Shown here: one piece after another, positions 1 to 7,974 of the stretch
Layout of the letters: each line of letters begins with the position of its first letter
How positions within the stretch are numbered: the first letter of the stretch is position 1
Program-made: the position numbers and the translations under genes
Notes under the pieces: model-generated
What the model saw: only the letters and a program-made list of their open reading frames with translations
The model's database searches: none
What the model was told of the DNA's origin: nothing
From: Chlamydiota bacterium
Lineage (GTDB): Bacteria; Chlamydiota; Chlamydiia; Chlamydiales; SLFE01
NCBI GenBank assembly: GCA_011065065.1
Contig: JAAKFL010000007.1
Span: 1-26,521 of the forward strand
Direction: 5' to 3'
Length of the DNA: 26,521 nucleotides

Positions 1-8
1 TCTCCTAT

Positions 9-48
9 ATCCTGTTTATCCTGTCGTTTACGATCCTGTTAATCCTGA
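9..48. repeat. Iterated ATCCTGT words, cluster 1
   Basis: Four near-identical words (ATCCTGT at 9-15, 18-24 and 33-39, and ATCCTGA at 42-48) are spaced 9-15 nt apart in direct orientation. The same word recurs at 378-411, 6116-6139 and 22686-22710 in this window, always between genes. No CRISPR-like constant spacer length is seen. Confidence 0.7.
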
Positions 49-377
49 TATTTTTACCAAAACATTTGAAATTAATAGATTGTCAATTAAAGCCTTATGT
101 TTCTAATATTAAACGTTTTAGAGAAGAACGTAAAAAGATGTGTTAAATTGTAAGGGCAAGCCTGCGCACTCCAAAAAGTATTTTTTTAAAAGAGGGATCG
201 ATGATAATCCATTTAAATCTTTGGAGCATCATGTTCAGAATTTCCCGTACAACCCGGTTAACACCATTCAATCCCCTAAGACCCACAACACCAAACTATC
301 TTCTTACACCGAATGACATTAAATAACTCAACATCAATATTTTAAACTTTAATTTATAGACCTCAATGAATAAAAGT

Positions 378-411
378 ATCCTGTACATCCTTTTCATCCT
401 AACCATCCTGT
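378..411. repeat. Iterated ATCCTGT words, cluster 2
   Basis: ATCCTGT at 378-384 and 405-411 flanks two degenerate copies (ATCCTTT at 387, ATCCTAA at 396), with an exact 9-nt period. It lies just upstream of the lepA promoter candidate. It is the same word family as at 9-48. Confidence 0.7.
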
Positions 412-419
412 AAAATTCC

Positions 420-448
420 TTACGAAATAGCCCGAAATTTGCTACAAT
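420..448 (+). promoter_or_regulatory. Candidate lepA promoter, possibly leaderless
   Basis: A -10-like TACAAT lies at 443-448 and a weak -35-like TTACGA at 420-425, separated by 17 nt. The hexamer ends 8 nt before the chosen lepA ATG at 457, so transcription would start at or next to the start codon. No Shine-Dalgarno is visible between them. Confidence 0.45.
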
Positions 449-456
449 TCAGCTCT

Positions 457-2268
457 ATGTTTAAGTACGACACAAAGAAAATTAGAAATTTCAGCATCAT
501 TGCCCATATTGACCATGGGAAATCGACGATTGCAGACCGTTTGCTCGAATTAACGCACACTCTCGAGAAGCGGGAAATGAAGGAGCAAGTGCTTGATGAT
601 ATGGAACTTGAGCGTGAGCGTGGGATCACAATCAAGGCTCATCCTGTCACCATGTATTATAAAGCAGAAGATGGTGAGATCTATCAGATCAATTTAATCG
701 ATACTCCTGGGCATGTGGACTTTACCTATGAAGTGTCCCGCTCTCTTTCGGCTTGTGAAGGGGCGTTATTGGTGGTCGATGCAGGACAGGGTGTCCAGGC
801 GCAAACAATGGCGAATGTCCACCTGGCAATTGAACGCGATTTAGAAATCATTCCTTTGATCAATAAGATTGATCTTCCGACCGCAGATTTTGAAGAGGTC
901 CGCCGGCAAATTGAAGATGTGATCGGTCTGGATACCACGAATATGATCGGTTGTTCGGCTAAGCTTGGGACGGGAACCGACCTGATTCTTGAACGAGTGA
1001 TTCAGGACATCCCTCCTCCGAAAGAACCAGAAGATGATATTCTCCGTGGGCTAATCTTCGACTCCCACTACGATACTTATCGCGGAGCAATGGTGTATGT
1101 ACGGGTGATTAGCGGTGAAATCAAGAAACGTGACCAAATCAAGATGATGGCTACGGGTCATGAGTACGAAGTTCTTGAAACGGGAATATTTGCTCCGCAC
1201 CAAAAACCTGTCGATTCACTTCGTCCAGGTGAGGTGGGTTATTTGGCATGCAATATTAAAAACACTGCTGATGTGAAAATTGGGGACACAGTCACACATA
1301 AAAAGCATCCTGCACAAAAACCTCTTCCAGGATTTAAGCTCATCAAGCCCGTTGTGTTTGCAGGGATTTATCCCATTGACACCTCTGATTACGAAACTTT
1401 GAAAGATGCGCTGGTGAAATTACAGCTAAATGATGCCGCTCTTCACATCGAGCAAGAGACCAGCCAAGCTCTTGGGTTTGGGTTCCGTTGCGGATTTTTA
1501 GGCCTCTTGCATTTAGAAATTATTTTCCAGAGATTGCAACGCGAATTCGATCTCGACATTATCATGACAGCCCCTAGCGTTGTCTACCGTTTCACTTTAT
1601 CTGACGGTACGGTAAAGGAGGTCGACAACCCTGCCCATTACCCCGATCCGTCGATCATCGAATGGGTAGAAGAGCCTTGGGTAAAGGTTCATGTCATGAT
1701 CCCAAAGGATTACCTCGGGGTGATGATGAACCTTGGAATAGAGAAGCGGGGCGTTTGTGAACACACAGAAACATTGGATGAACATCACCTGTTACTGACT
1801 TATCGGTTGCCGTTATCAGAGATCATTTCCGATTTCAACGACAAACTCAAGTCGATTACCCGAGGCTACGGTTCATTTGATTACGAGTTTGATTGTTATG
1901 AAGAAAGTGCGGTCATCAAGCTTGAAGTACGGGTGAATGAAGAACCAGTCGATCCGTTTTCTTGTTTGGTGCACAAAGATAAAGCGTTGGCGAAAGGAAG
2001 AGATATCTGCGCCAAGTTGAAAGAGGTGATTCCAAGGCAGTTGTTCAAGATTCCGATTCAAGCGGCGATTGGAGGAAAAATTGTCGCACGTGAAACGATA
2101 TCGGCTTTGAGCAAAAACGTGACAGCAAAGTGTTACGGAGGTGACATCAGTCGAAAGCGAAAGCTTTGGGAAAAGCAGAAAAAAGGGAAAAAGAAGATGA
2201 AGGAGATGGGGATCGGGAAGGTCCGCATTCCACAAGAAGCCTTCATCAAGATGCTCAAAACGGATTAA
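457..2268 (+). CDS. lepA: Elongation factor 4 (LepA), ribosome-associated GTPase
   Basis: This is a translational GTPase that binds the ribosome and is proposed to back-translocate or remobilise stalled complexes and to help 30S biogenesis. The protein begins with the family-typical KIRNFSIIAHIDHGKST (G1 P-loop AHIDHGKS), followed by DTPGHVDF (G3) and NKIDLP (G4). Domains II, III and V, and the LepA-specific C-terminal domain ending in a Lys-rich segment (KRKLWEKQKKGKKKMKEMG), are all present. At 603 residues it has the usual family length. The ATG at 457 is chosen over an upstream TTG at 439 because LepA proteins normally start a few residues before YDTKKIRN. There is no Shine-Dalgarno, and a -10-like hexamer lies 8 nt upstream. 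The stop codon's last A is also the first base of a palindromic element. Identification is near certain. Confidence 0.97.
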   Translation: MFKYDTKKIRNFSIIAHIDHGKSTIADRLLELTHTLEKREMKEQVLDDMELERERGITIKAHPVTMYYKAEDGEIYQINLIDTPGHVDFTYEVSRSLSACEGALLVVDAGQGVQAQTMANVHLAIERDLEIIPLINKIDLPTADFEEVRRQIEDVIGLDTTNMIGCSAKLGTGTDLILERVIQDIPPPKEPEDDILRGLIFDSHYDTYRGAMVYVRVISGEIKKRDQIKMMATGHEYEVLETGIFAPHQKPVDSLRPGEVGYLACNIKNTADVKIGDTVTHKKHPAQKPLPGFKLIKPVVFAGIYPIDTSDYETLKDALVKLQLNDAALHIEQETSQALGFGFRCGFLGLLHLEIIFQRLQREFDLDIIMTAPSVVYRFTLSDGTVKEVDNPAHYPDPSIIEWVEEPWVKVHVMIPKDYLGVMMNLGIEKRGVCEHTETLDEHHLLLTYRLPLSEIISDFNDKLKSITRGYGSFDYEFDCYEESAVIKLEVRVNEEPVDPFSCLVHKDKALAKGRDICAKLKEVIPRQLFKIPIQAAIGGKIVARETISALSKNVTAKCYGGDISRKRKLWEKQKKGKKKMKEMGIGKVRIPQEAFIKMLKTD

Positions 2269-2377
2269 GAGGCTGTTTACAAATTTCGAATGGCTTTATT
2301 TGAGATTATTTTTTTCCGTGGCCCCCAAGGGGAAAAGAACTCAAATTAAGCTGATTCCAAATTTGTAAACAACCTCT
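2268..2377. repeat. Palindromic element family A, internally deleted copy (110 bp)
   Basis: The ends AGAGGCTGTTTAC and GTAAACAACCTCT are inverted repeats that match the two full-length copies at 5942 and 22718. The order of the outer arms is reversed relative to those copies (the GAATGGCTTTATTTGAG arm comes first). The inner part of one arm and the central loop are missing, so only one CCGTGGCCCCCAAGGGG block remains. The element fills almost the whole lepA-purA gap: it starts on the last base of the lepA stop and ends next to the purA ribosome-binding site (2378-2383). Confidence 0.9.
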
Positions 2378-2390
2378 AAGGGGAAACATC

Positions 2391-3692
2391 ATGCCGAGAA
2401 TCTTAGTTGTGGGCTCCCAATGGGGAGATGAAGGGAAGGGAAAAATCATCGACATTCTGGCTCAAGAGTCAGAATGGATTGTTCGTTCGCAGGGAGGAAA
2501 CAATGCGGGTCATACGATTGTGATCGGCACTCAAGAATACAAGCTCCATCTCATTCCCACCGGAATCTTACAAACCAACACGAAGTGTGCTATTGCTGCT
2601 GGAACGGTTATTGACCCTATTGTGTTGGTGGAAGAAATGAAAACTCTTCAGACTCGAGGGATTACTTTCGAAAATCGGTTTTGGATATCACCCAGCGCAC
2701 ACATCATCATGCCCTACCACAAGATCATGGATACCCTCCAAGAAAAACGTAAAGGAAACGTGGCCATCGGAACCACAAAACGAGGAATCGGCCCCTGTTA
2801 TTGCGACAAAATCAATCGTATCGGCATACGGATGTGTGACCTTGTTGACTCTAAACAATTCGAAACCATACTCACATCAGTCTTGAAACTAAAAAACGAA
2901 GAGCTCACAAAACTCTACAGCAAAGAACCGCTCGCCTTCAAAGAAGTGTATGAGGAATATATGGCGCTTGCCGAGATTCTTCGCCCTTATGTTCGCGACA
3001 TCAATCCCATGTTACACAAAGAAACGGAATCCCATAAAACCATCCTTTTTGAAGGAGCCCAAGGAACTTTCCTCGATGTCACATCGGGAACCTATCCTTA
3101 CGTCACCTCGTCGAATACTACGGCTGCTGGCATTTGTTCGGGAGCAGAAATCGGCCCGAACACCATTGACCACGTATTGGGTGTCATGAAAGTTTATTCC
3201 ACTCGCGTCGGAAACGGACCATTTCCAACCGAAATCAGCTCGCACCCCTACTTCAATCCGATGGACGCACGAGAAATGGGAACTACCACTGGCAGGCAAA
3301 GACGAATGGGATGGTTTGACGCAGTGTTAGCCAAAGCGTCAGTCAATATCAATGGAATTTCTTCACTCGCCATGACCAAGCTAGACATTCTCGATCAATT
3401 TGATGAGATCAAGATCTGTGTCGGTTATGAATTTCAGGGGAAAATCCATCTGACTCCACCGCCCGAAATCCACCTTTGGGACCAAATCAAACCACAATAC
3501 GAAACTCTCCCAGGCTGGAAGTCGCCGACCACACACATCACAAATTACGAGCAACTTCCTGACAACGCGAAAAAGTATCTCAATCGTATTTCAGAGCTTT
3601 GTCAAACGCCCATCTCCATGATCTCTGTGGGACCTGAACGAGAGCAAATTGTTGTTGTCTACTCACCCATTGGCCAAAAGTTGGGGGTTTAG
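2391..3692 (+). CDS. purA: Adenylosuccinate synthetase
   Basis: PurA catalyses the GTP-dependent joining of IMP and aspartate to adenylosuccinate, the first committed step to AMP in the cytosol. The N-terminal glycine-rich loop QWGDEGKGK (about residues 10-18), the conserved NNAGHT motif, TTKRGIGPCY, the GAQGTFLDVTSGTYPYVTSS region and TTGRQRRMGW are all visible. The length of 433 residues matches the family. The start is an ATG with AAGGGG 7 nt upstream. The 3' end overlaps the uppS GTG by one base. Chlamydiaceae are mostly nucleotide parasites, so an AMP-synthesis gene here points to a less reduced chlamydial relative. No purB is in the window, so pathway completeness is unknown. Confidence 0.97.
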   Translation: MPRILVVGSQWGDEGKGKIIDILAQESEWIVRSQGGNNAGHTIVIGTQEYKLHLIPTGILQTNTKCAIAAGTVIDPIVLVEEMKTLQTRGITFENRFWISPSAHIIMPYHKIMDTLQEKRKGNVAIGTTKRGIGPCYCDKINRIGIRMCDLVDSKQFETILTSVLKLKNEELTKLYSKEPLAFKEVYEEYMALAEILRPYVRDINPMLHKETESHKTILFEGAQGTFLDVTSGTYPYVTSSNTTAAGICSGAEIGPNTIDHVLGVMKVYSTRVGNGPFPTEISSHPYFNPMDAREMGTTTGRQRRMGWFDAVLAKASVNINGISSLAMTKLDILDQFDEIKICVGYEFQGKIHLTPPPEIHLWDQIKPQYETLPGWKSPTTHITNYEQLPDNAKKYLNRISELCQTPISMISVGPEREQIVVVYSPIGQKLGV

Positions 3693-4435
3693 TGTCGGTT
3701 TTTTATACACAGGAACAGTTATCCAGCCTTAACCGGAAAAATATTCCCCGGCATGTGGCCATCATCCCTGATGGAAACCGTCGATGGGCCTCGCTCCAAA
3801 AACAGGATGCTGCTTTTGGTCACAAAACTGGCTGCGATATTTTATTGGATATTGTGGAAGCCGCATCAGACATCGACGTCGAGTACCTCACGCTCTATAC
3901 TTTTTCGACAGATAATTGGAAACGATCAAAGTTTGAGGTGGACACTTTGATGGCGCTGCTCAAAGTTTACCTGACTGACCAATTGCCCAGAATGATTGAT
4001 AAGGGAGTCAAATTATTAACTATTGGAGACCTAACGCCTCTTCCTGAAGATATCAAAGAGGTCGTTCACAAATGCAAAGAGGCCACACAAAACTGCGACA
4101 AAATTCATCTTATCTTAGCGCTGAATTACGGAAGTCGAGAAGAAATCACACGGGCCTTTAAGAAAATACTGTCCGAAGTGGAGCAGGGTAAGCTTGACAA
4201 GGGAGCGGTCAACGAAGAGATGGTCAGCCGTTATCTGGATACCTCGCAATTCCCCGACCCCGAGCTGTTGATTCGGACAAGCGGTGAAAAACGGATTAGC
4301 AATTATCTCCTGTGGCAGTTATCATACTCAGAAATCTACCTAACAGACACCTACTGGCCTGAATTTAGGCCAAATGACTTTTTGGAAGCGATCATGGATT
4401 ATCAAAAACGTGAGAGAAGGATGGGAGGATCATGA
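3692..4435 (+). CDS. uppS: Undecaprenyl diphosphate synthase (cis-prenyltransferase)
   Basis: UppS extends farnesyl diphosphate with isopentenyl units to make the C55 carrier used for lipid II and other envelope glycans. Signatures seen: HVAIIPDGNRRWA near residue 21 (catalytic Asp in PDGN), LTLYTFSTDNWKR, and the C-terminal LLIRTSGEKRISNYLLWQ followed by SEIYLTDTYWPEF. The length of 247 residues is typical. Translation starts at GTG, which overlaps the purA stop (TAGTG) and has a GGGGG run 4 nt upstream. The stop overlaps the cdsA start (ATGA). The order uppS-cdsA-cmk matches the chlamydial arrangement (CT450-452, from memory), so one transcript is likely. Confidence 0.95.
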   Translation: MSVFYTQEQLSSLNRKNIPRHVAIIPDGNRRWASLQKQDAAFGHKTGCDILLDIVEAASDIDVEYLTLYTFSTDNWKRSKFEVDTLMALLKVYLTDQLPRMIDKGVKLLTIGDLTPLPEDIKEVVHKCKEATQNCDKIHLILALNYGSREEITRAFKKILSEVEQGKLDKGAVNEEMVSRYLDTSQFPDPELLIRTSGEKRISNYLLWQLSYSEIYLTDTYWPEFRPNDFLEAIMDYQKRERRMGGS

Positions 4436-5241
4436 CACAATTCATACAGAGGCTTTTTGTCGGTTCGGGATTGATTCTGATCACACTTTTGTGGATTTTC
4501 TTATCAAATGCAGAACCTTTCAAACCATTTTTAGCATTTGCGTATGCCTTCTTTATCGGAATTGTTTTGTGGGAATTTTACCGTCTGCCAATCGCCAAGG
4601 GATGTGATCCCCTTGATAAAATCGGAGTCCTCACTGGAGCCGCGTTTATACTTTCCCTTTTCTACGCAATTGATCATCCTTTTTTCCCTTTTATCATTCT
4701 TGGTCTATCGCTAGTTTGGGGATTTGGGTACTTTCTGGCAATGGGGACCGACCCCCTGATCAATTTATCCACCACATACTTTGGAATCGTCTACTTAGCC
4801 CTCCCCTTGGGATGTTTGGTATTGATTCACAATCACTTTCCAGATAGTCGCTTATGGTTGTTGTATGCCATCGTGGTAACGAAGTTTAATGACATCGGGG
4901 CCTATTTTGGAGGAAAATTATTCGGAAAGCACCCGTTGACTCCCACTATCAGCCCGCTAAAGACTTATGAAGGGGCGATATCTGGTTTAACTATCAGCAT
5001 GTTAACCAGTTTAACCTTCAGTACATTTTTGAATTTAAATCTGTTAGATTCCCTGATTCTCGGTTTTTGTATTGGTACTTTAGCGCAATTTGGTGACGCT
5101 GCGGAATCGTTGCTCAAACGGGATGCAAAAATTAAGGACAGCAATTCTCTGCCAGGACTTGGAGGGTTATTGGACGTCGTGGATTCCCTTGTTTTCACAC
5201 TCCCTTTTGTTTATGGTTACATTAAGTTCATGGAGATATAA
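4432..5241 (+). CDS. cdsA: Phosphatidate cytidylyltransferase (CDP-diacylglycerol synthase)
   Basis: CdsA is an integral membrane enzyme that makes CDP-diacylglycerol from phosphatidate and CTP for phospholipid synthesis. The 269-residue protein has about seven hydrophobic segments, and the family signature lies near the C-terminus: LLKRDAKIKDSNSLPGLGG followed by LLDVVDSL. The Lys-Asp pair and final Asp-Ser of the signature are kept. The usual PGHGG and LDRxDS forms are replaced by PGLGG and LDVVDS. Its ATG overlaps the uppS stop, and cmk starts 3 nt after its stop, so it lies in the middle of a tight operon. Identification is strong. Confidence 0.94.
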   Translation: MTQFIQRLFVGSGLILITLLWIFLSNAEPFKPFLAFAYAFFIGIVLWEFYRLPIAKGCDPLDKIGVLTGAAFILSLFYAIDHPFFPFIILGLSLVWGFGYFLAMGTDPLINLSTTYFGIVYLALPLGCLVLIHNHFPDSRLWLLYAIVVTKFNDIGAYFGGKLFGKHPLTPTISPLKTYEGAISGLTISMLTSLTFSTFLNLNLLDSLILGFCIGTLAQFGDAAESLLKRDAKIKDSNSLPGLGGLLDVVDSLVFTLPFVYGYIKFMEI

Positions 5242-5244
5242 GTT

Positions 5245-5925
5245 ATGATTATCACAATTGACGGAGCCGTCGCTACCGGAAAAAGCTCAGTGGCTAGAGG
5301 CCTTGCCCTTTCACTCGGATACATCTTCTTTGATACAGGTGCCATGTACCGTTCCCTGACATATGGCCTCATTAAAAAGAACATCGACATCAATAACGAA
5401 AAGAAACTCAAGGCATATTTAGACACTTTTGATTTTGATATGAAGATTAAACGGGGGGAGAAGCTTTATTATGTGGAAGGTGAAGATGTCACCGAGATCA
5501 TTCGCGGTCTTGAGGTCACCCAAAAAGTCTCTGATGTTGCCGCCATCCCCATTGTAAGAGAGAAGTTGGTGGAAATACAAAAAGAGTTAGCGACCGGAGT
5601 CAACGCTGTCTTTGAAGGACGCGATATGGGGACGGTAGTCTTTCCCAAAGCTGACTTAAAAATCTTCCTCACTGGACGTACAGAAGTGAGAGCAGAGCGT
5701 CGCTTAAAGGAGTTAAGGGAAAAATTTCCTGAGATGGCCGATGAGCTCACGCCGGAAGCAGTTCTTGAAAATTTAACCAAGCGAGATGAGATTGACACAA
5801 CGCGTAAAGTTTCCCCTTTGAAAGCTGCAAATGATGCTTACATCATTGACACATCGGATCTTTCCTGCGAGGACGTTGTCAACAGAGCCTTGGAGTGCAA
5901 GGACCGTCATAAGCGATCCCTATAA
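5245..5925 (+). CDS. cmk: Cytidylate kinase
   Basis: Cmk phosphorylates CMP/dCMP to the diphosphates, recycling the CMP released by phospholipid synthesis. The P-loop IDGAVATGKSS is at residues 5-15. It is followed by DTGAMYRSLTYG, the FEGRDMGTVVFPKADLKIFL segment and RAERRLKEL (lid arginines). At 226 residues it is a typical bacterial type I enzyme. GRDMGT has Met where Ile is usual, a mild change. GGAG lies 9 nt upstream of the ATG. The linkage with cdsA fits its role in the cytidine nucleotide cycle. In Chlamydia plsC follows (CT453, from memory). Here a palindromic element and accessory genes follow instead. Confidence 0.96.
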   Translation: MIITIDGAVATGKSSVARGLALSLGYIFFDTGAMYRSLTYGLIKKNIDINNEKKLKAYLDTFDFDMKIKRGEKLYYVEGEDVTEIIRGLEVTQKVSDVAAIPIVREKLVEIQKELATGVNAVFEGRDMGTVVFPKADLKIFLTGRTEVRAERRLKELREKFPEMADELTPEAVLENLTKRDEIDTTRKVSPLKAANDAYIIDTSDLSCEDVVNRALECKDRHKRSL

Positions 5926-5941
5926 AGGTAACAGGATAGTA

Positions 5942-6107
5942 AGAGGCTGTTTACAAATTTGGAATCAGCTTAATTTGAGTTCTTTTCCCCTTGGGGGCCA
6001 CGGAATCGCAAGGGTAATATTAACCCAATATTACCCTTGCGATTCCGTGGCCCCCAAGGGAGAAAATAATCTCAAATAAAGCCATTCGAAATTTGTAAAC
6101 AGCCTCT
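5942..6107. repeat. Palindromic element family A, full copy (166 bp)
   Basis: This is a long near-perfect inverted repeat. The left arm starts AGAGGCTGTTTACAAATTT and the right arm ends with its complement. The inner stem (CCTTGGGGGCCACGGAATCG, then CAAGGGTAATATT) is perfectly paired around a 5-nt loop AACCC. The outer arms are slightly asymmetric (GGAATCAGC versus CGAATGGC), and the asymmetry is shared with the copy at 22718. It begins 16 nt after the cmk stop and could act as a strong transcript hairpin. No target-site duplication is evident. Confidence 0.92.
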
Positions 6108-6115
6108 AAGGATGG

Positions 6116-6139
6116 ACAGGATTAACTTAAGAATCCTGT
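6116..6139. repeat. ATCCTGT-word hairpin
   Basis: ACAGGATT (6116-6123) and AATCCTGT (6132-6139) form an 8-bp stem with an 8-nt loop. It uses the same ATCCTGT word as the arrays upstream of lepA and directly follows a palindromic element, as also happens near 22686. Confidence 0.6.
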
Positions 6140-6180
6140 ATCTAATGTCATCAAATTTTGATGGATAGAAAATCCTTTAC

Positions 6181-6226
6181 AGAGGGACACGGAGTTTGGA
6201 TTTAATAAAAACCTCTGTGCCCCTCT
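6181..6226. repeat. CTCTGTG-type inverted repeat
   Basis: AGAGGGACACGGAG (6181-6194) pairs with CTCTGTGCCCCTCT (6213-6226), with one mismatch and one G-T pair over 14 positions and an 18-nt loop. Related CTCTGTGTTCTCTGTG words continue to about 6250. Similar words recur in intergenic DNA of unrelated bacteria (general recollection). Confidence 0.55.
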
Positions 6227-6227
6227 A

Positions 6228-6236
6228 TGCTATACT
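6228..6236 (+). promoter_or_regulatory. Extended -10 candidate for BTB-like gene 1
   Basis: TGCTATACT is an extended -10 (TGn plus a TATAAT-like hexamer). The same ten bases ATGCTATACT occur before the third paralogue at 9575-9584. The implied leader before the ATG at 6330 is about 85 nt. Confidence 0.45.
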
Positions 6237-6329
6237 CTGTGTTCTCTGTGAATAAGTTTCTCTGAAATAGAAATCTACTTCCAAAAAAATTCCATTATGT
6301 TAACTTCTGTCCAAAACATGGAGGTCATC

Positions 6330-7904
6330 ATGGAAAAACCCACTGAGATATCCCCCTACACGTCTTTTCTTACTACTGAAGTTCTGAACACAATGGAGAC
6401 AATTCCCTCTAATGTGCTGTCCGTTTTTAAGTTTTTATCTAATAAAGACCCTATTTTTACAGAGGCGCCTGAAATCGCTTACAAATTATTGTACTTGCTC
6501 CATTTCCACTCACAAACTGATCCCAAGTTATTTAATCTCACAAAACGGATCTCTAAAATTTGCGCACAAACAGGTGTCTTTTCAAATATTACTCTGGTTG
6601 AAGACTACAAATTGATCACAGCTGACGGAGAAGTCATGATTAACCGGGTCGCCTTAGAATCATTCGTTCAATACTTTCGAGTGGCCACCCGTTTTGAGAA
6701 TAAAGGCATATTTAAGTTGCAGTATTATTCGAATGGGGCCATCGAACTGTTAAAATCCTACATCTATACTCGCTCGGATATTGAACCAACCGAAGGCTTT
6801 AGAGAGCTGTTCGAACTCCTGATTCTTTCCGAAAAAATGGAGTATAAACCCTTACACAACCACCTAAAAAGAATCATTAAGAATAAGGCCGAATCCATTT
6901 CGACTTTCCATGAAATGATCATTGTCCGGGAGATCATGGAAAGTAGACAGGATGAAATCAGAGACTATTGGATGGAGTTCTATTTCATAGCCTTAAAAGC
7001 GGCAAGCCATGATGAAACGTGTTGGGAGCAAATGGATCTTCTGATTGACCTGAGCCTGTTTAATTTTTATTTAACTGGGCCTAAGTGGCAAAAATCTTTC
7101 ATTAGAATCTGTCGCAGCGTAGCCGATTCCCTTTCCAAAGGAGTCAACACAGAAAAAAAATTCCTTTCTTTTTATAAATTGATCAATCGATTAAACCCCC
7201 TATCTGGGAAAGAAAAGGAAACCATGATTTTTGACACCATTTTTTCTCTTTATACCTCTCAGGGGATAGATCTTCGTCGCAAAGACGGCAAGCTAATAAT
7301 TCCTGCCCAACATCTCAACCTCATTATTCAAAACACTCCCGTTTCCGCATTGATCAAGATTCACGAATTGGTAGGATCTATCGTCATTCGTACAAAAAAT
7401 GAACATGACCGTTCTCAATTCAAATTTGCCACTGTGCTGCATCAAAACAAAATGCAATTGATCAAGAATGTGACCATTGAAGTCGATGCCACACTTTCTG
7501 ATAATGAACTCAATTTTCTGAGAAGATATCTCCCAGATACCAAATTCACTGTCTTGGTGAATTTATCAGACACCCTATGTTCCGAACTCGATGACCGGAT
7601 AACTCTTTCCGACTATACTCAAGACTTCATCACGAAAATAAATAATTTCAAAAAACTCCCTTCAAATATTTCGTTTATATTACAGTCGACTCATAAAGAG
7701 ATACGAGTTGTCGATGTCAGTTGCTATGAAGATTGGCAATCACTTGGATTATTTTTACATGACAATCGTTGTATCAAAGAATTGGAGATACATAATAGTG
7801 ACTGTGATGAGCGAAAGGACGTCGTTAAATTGTTAAAAAAATACAGAACGTGCACTTCAGATGGAACTTATTTTGATGGTAGGCATTTTATTCGCTTTGA
7901 TTAA
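6330..7904 (+). CDS. BTB/POZ-like domain protein, tandem paralogue 1
   Basis: A 524-residue protein with no signal peptide or membrane segment. Residues about 92-186 read like a BTB/POZ fold: ITADGEVMINRVALESF, then YFRVATRF, then a segment ending IELLKSYIYTRSD and a helical FELLILSEKMEYKPL tail. BTB domains in eukaryotes recruit Cullin-3 ligases, and some amoeba-associated chlamydiae have expanded BTB and F-box families. Function here is inferred. An N-terminal IPSNVLSVFKFLSNKDP stretch (25-41) is faintly F-box-like. The middle is helical (BACK-like position). Residues 349-362 carry GSIVIRTKNEHDRS, shared by all three paralogues. The C-terminus has short strand-helix units like leucine-rich repeats. 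The ATG at 6330 is chosen over 6297 because GGAGGT precedes it and paralogue 3 starts with the same MEKPxEI. Confidence 0.85.
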   Translation: MEKPTEISPYTSFLTTEVLNTMETIPSNVLSVFKFLSNKDPIFTEAPEIAYKLLYLLHFHSQTDPKLFNLTKRISKICAQTGVFSNITLVEDYKLITADGEVMINRVALESFVQYFRVATRFENKGIFKLQYYSNGAIELLKSYIYTRSDIEPTEGFRELFELLILSEKMEYKPLHNHLKRIIKNKAESISTFHEMIIVREIMESRQDEIRDYWMEFYFIALKAASHDETCWEQMDLLIDLSLFNFYLTGPKWQKSFIRICRSVADSLSKGVNTEKKFLSFYKLINRLNPLSGKEKETMIFDTIFSLYTSQGIDLRRKDGKLIIPAQHLNLIIQNTPVSALIKIHELVGSIVIRTKNEHDRSQFKFATVLHQNKMQLIKNVTIEVDATLSDNELNFLRRYLPDTKFTVLVNLSDTLCSELDDRITLSDYTQDFITKINNFKKLPSNISFILQSTHKEIRVVDVSCYEDWQSLGLFLHDNRCIKELEIHNSDCDERKDVVKLLKKYRTCTSDGTYFDGRHFIRFD

Positions 7905-7974
7905 AGAAATTCTATCAACCTGTTCAAAGCAGGGAAGTCATTCTGGAAAAACTACATAGATTACGGAGAATCTT

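Larger units (their letters stand above)
1..456. other. Repeat-rich intergenic region upstream of lepA
   Basis: No gene is convincing here. The first 50 bases carry four ATCCTG-type words at 9, 18, 33 and 42, and a second cluster lies at 378, 387, 396 and 405. Between them is AT-rich sequence without a clear hairpin or a long reading frame that starts inside the region. The last 40 bases hold a candidate lepA promoter. One frame is open from base 1 to a TAA near 143 but is discussed as rejected. Confidence 0.6.
5926..6329. other. Repeat-filled gap between cmk and the BTB-like cluster
   Basis: This 404-nt gap has no gene. In order it holds the family A palindrome (5942-6107), an ACAGGATT/AATCCTGT hairpin (6116-6139), a CTCTGTG-type inverted repeat (6181-6226), an extended -10 candidate (6228-6236) and the ribosome-binding site of the first BTB-like gene (GGAGGT at 6320-6325). 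Confidence 0.8.

Noticed and set aside
1..143. A + strand frame open from the window edge to TAA near 143, reading through the ATCCTGT repeats as Ile-Leu-Phe-rich residues then a basic tail.
   Set aside because: It has no visible start, the hydrophobic part is just the repeat translated, and AT-rich noise can give a frame of this length. It could be the end of a truncated gene but cannot be supported.
9..411. CRISPR-like impression from repeated ATCCTGT words.
   Set aside because: The units are 7 nt with 2-8 nt between them and vary in sequence. There are no long constant repeats, unique spacers or cas genes.
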